Source: an uncultured Rubrobacteraceae bacterium (GTDB lineage: Bacteria > Actinomycetota > Rubrobacteria > Rubrobacterales > Rubrobacteraceae). From it: 5,313 nt of DNA. The notes beneath the pieces were generated by a model that saw only the letters and a list, made by a program, of their open reading frames with translations, did not search any database and was not told the DNA's origin. Shown in pieces: positions 4,641 to 5,313 of this stretch; the first letter of the stretch is position 1, and every line of letters starts with the position of its first letter. Made by a program: the position numbers and the translations under genes. Location of the stretch: the NCBI GenBank assembly GCA_902805985.1, contig CADCUW010000315.1, positions 1-5,313 of the forward strand. The letters are read 5' to 3'.

Positions 4641-4670
4641 TCCCAAGACTCCCGGAGCTTCGCTAAACCG

Positions 4671-4904
4671 CTACCAAGTCGCCCTGTCGCGTCCGCGCCC
4701 CGCCCGGGCCCCTTCGACGAGGCTCTCGAGCGACCTCCGCTCCGCCTCCTCGAACACCTCGCGGCGGGCGTCGGCGTCGAGGTAGGGCAGGGGGTCGAGG
4801 TGGCCGCACCGCGGGCACCGAAGCGCCTCGGTGCGGCCATCCCTCAAGACGGGCTCGCGGTCCTCCACGTCGCCGCCTCGGCCGCAGTAGCAGGACTCTC
4901 GCAC
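4671..4904 (-). CDS. Small zinc-ribbon-like protein
   Basis: 77 aa from a GTG start at 4902-4904. It is preceded on the minus strand by a G-rich GGGGGAGGG about 9 bp upstream, a plausible Shine-Dalgarno. The protein has two cysteine pairs, C5-Y-C7-G and C30-P-R-C33-G-H, spaced as a treble-clef or zinc-ribbon-like metal site. The sequence between is acidic (EDREPVLRDGRTEALR). The second half is a charged helix (DADARREVFEEAERRSLESLVEGAR) with an Arg-rich end. There is no signal peptide. I do not know its role; possibilities include a small regulatory or protein-binding zinc protein. The stop is TAG at 4671-4673. It lies 55 bp downstream of the next minus-strand gene, so the two may be co-transcribed. 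The frame is open far upstream, but that part overlaps the neighbouring gene and looks like shadow coding. Confidence 0.75.
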   Translation of the reverse strand: MRESCYCGRGGDVEDREPVLRDGRTEALRCPRCGHLDPLPYLDADARREVFEEAERRSLESLVEGARAGRGRDRATW

Positions 4905-4959
4905 TTGGGTTGCCCTCCCCCCTGCTTGTGGTCTGTGCCCGGGGCTCCGGACCGACGCC

Positions 4960-5313
4960 CTAGGCTCTGCCGGCCGGGTGCGCCTCGACGGCCCGGTTGA
5001 TCCGCTCGACGGCGCCATCCGGGTCCTCGACCTCCACCACCAGCCGCTCGTAATCCTCGCCTTGCAGCCGGACCACCACCGCCTTGTCCGCGCAAGAGTG
5101 GCGGGGGTTGTAGAACCTGACCGCCGGGTCGGGGGCGCGGTGCCCGCTGTCCTCGCCGAAGATCCGCGACCTCCAGAAGCCAGGCCGCCCGAAGGCCCAA
5201 GCCCTCCACATCGTCCGCTCGATCTGCGGGTCGGCCTCGGCGCCCAGGACATGCTCGAGGGGGATCGTGACGGTCGGCGTGTAGGTGGACCACTTGTCCC
5301 GCTTGTTGACGTT
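4960..5313 (-). CDS. Unrecognised protein, 5' end beyond the window
   Basis: The 117 visible C-terminal residues are open to the right edge without a stop, so the true start lies outside; the ATG at 5211 is internal. The visible part begins NVNKRDKWSTYTPTVTIPLEHVLGAEAD. It continues through a Trp/Arg/Gly-rich stretch (MWRAWAFGRPGFWRSRIFG) and ends with DKAVVVRLQGEDYERLVVEVEDPDGAVERINRAVEAHP. The last segment, beta-beta followed by DPxxAVxxIN-type helix, recalls the C-terminus of bacterial PH-domain-like proteins. That is a pattern impression, not an identification. No catalytic motif is visible. It is probably the first gene of a minus-strand pair with the zinc-ribbon-like protein 55 bp downstream. 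Confidence 0.75.
   Translation of the reverse strand, partial: NVNKRDKWSTYTPTVTIPLEHVLGAEADPQIERTMWRAWAFGRPGFWRSRIFGEDSGHRAPDPAVRFYNPRHSCADKAVVVRLQGEDYERLVVEVEDPDGAVERINRAVEAHPAGRA

Noticed and set aside
4671..5252. A 193-codon minus-strand frame extending the zinc-ribbon-like protein upstream
   Set aside because: The part above 4904 overlaps the better-supported frame at 4960-5313 and has shadow-like Arg/Ser/Thr-rich composition. The GTG at 4904 has a plausible ribosome site.

Overview
The window is uniformly GC-rich, strongly prefers G/C at third codon positions, uses AGG for arginine freely alongside CGG/CGC, and has purine-rich Shine-Dalgarno sites or apparently leaderless starts. This fits a high-GC actinobacterial lineage. 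Free AGG use argues against Streptomyces-type codon usage and would suit a Rubrobacter-like or other deep-branching actinobacterium. That placement is inference from composition only.

Layout. Left flank, minus strand: an NmrA/HSCARG-type NAD(P)-binding protein (11-898). Centre, about 1.04-4.61 kb: four plus-strand genes, each with its own start signals. They are a single-domain cupin (1185-1673), an alpha/beta-hydrolase of the plant esterase/hydroxynitrile-lyase type (1869-2597), an AAC(3) aminoglycoside acetyltransferase (3051-3884) and a small muconolactone-isomerase/YCII-like protein (4134-4559). A possible minus-strand small ORF (2647-2853) lies between the hydrolase and the acetyltransferase. 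Right flank, minus strand: a small CxC/CxxC zinc-ribbon-like protein (4671-4904) and the 3' part of an unrecognised gene that runs off the window (4960-5313).

The most striking structure is non-coding. A repeat of about 64-85 bp, never reversed, occurs once in every gap of the central block: six copies starting near 1041, 1704, 2596, 2922, 3937 and 4532. Four copies are nearly full-length in register, one has lost much of its 5' part and one is short. Each full copy is built from three degenerate subunits carrying TTCnnnGAA-like cores (TTCCTAGAA, TTCGGAGAA, TTCGGTGAA) at a 25-bp period. The repeat overlaps the 3' ends of two plus-strand genes and of the small ORF, supplying or abutting their stop codons. 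The result is gene-repeat-gene-repeat, with short accessory genes including an antibiotic-resistance-type enzyme, like a gene-cassette array. However, the repeat does not show the canonical integron attC core sites and no recombinase is visible here. It could equally be a genome-wide intergenic repeat.

Functionally, the four central enzymes and the NmrA protein look like independent small-molecule or stress-response genes (redox sensing, ester hydrolysis, aminoglycoside acetylation, small aromatic or lactone chemistry). They do not form an obvious single pathway, and independent promoters and large gaps argue against one operon. No RNA gene, CRISPR array, transposase or integrase was seen, and no stretch over 300 bp lacks a gene.
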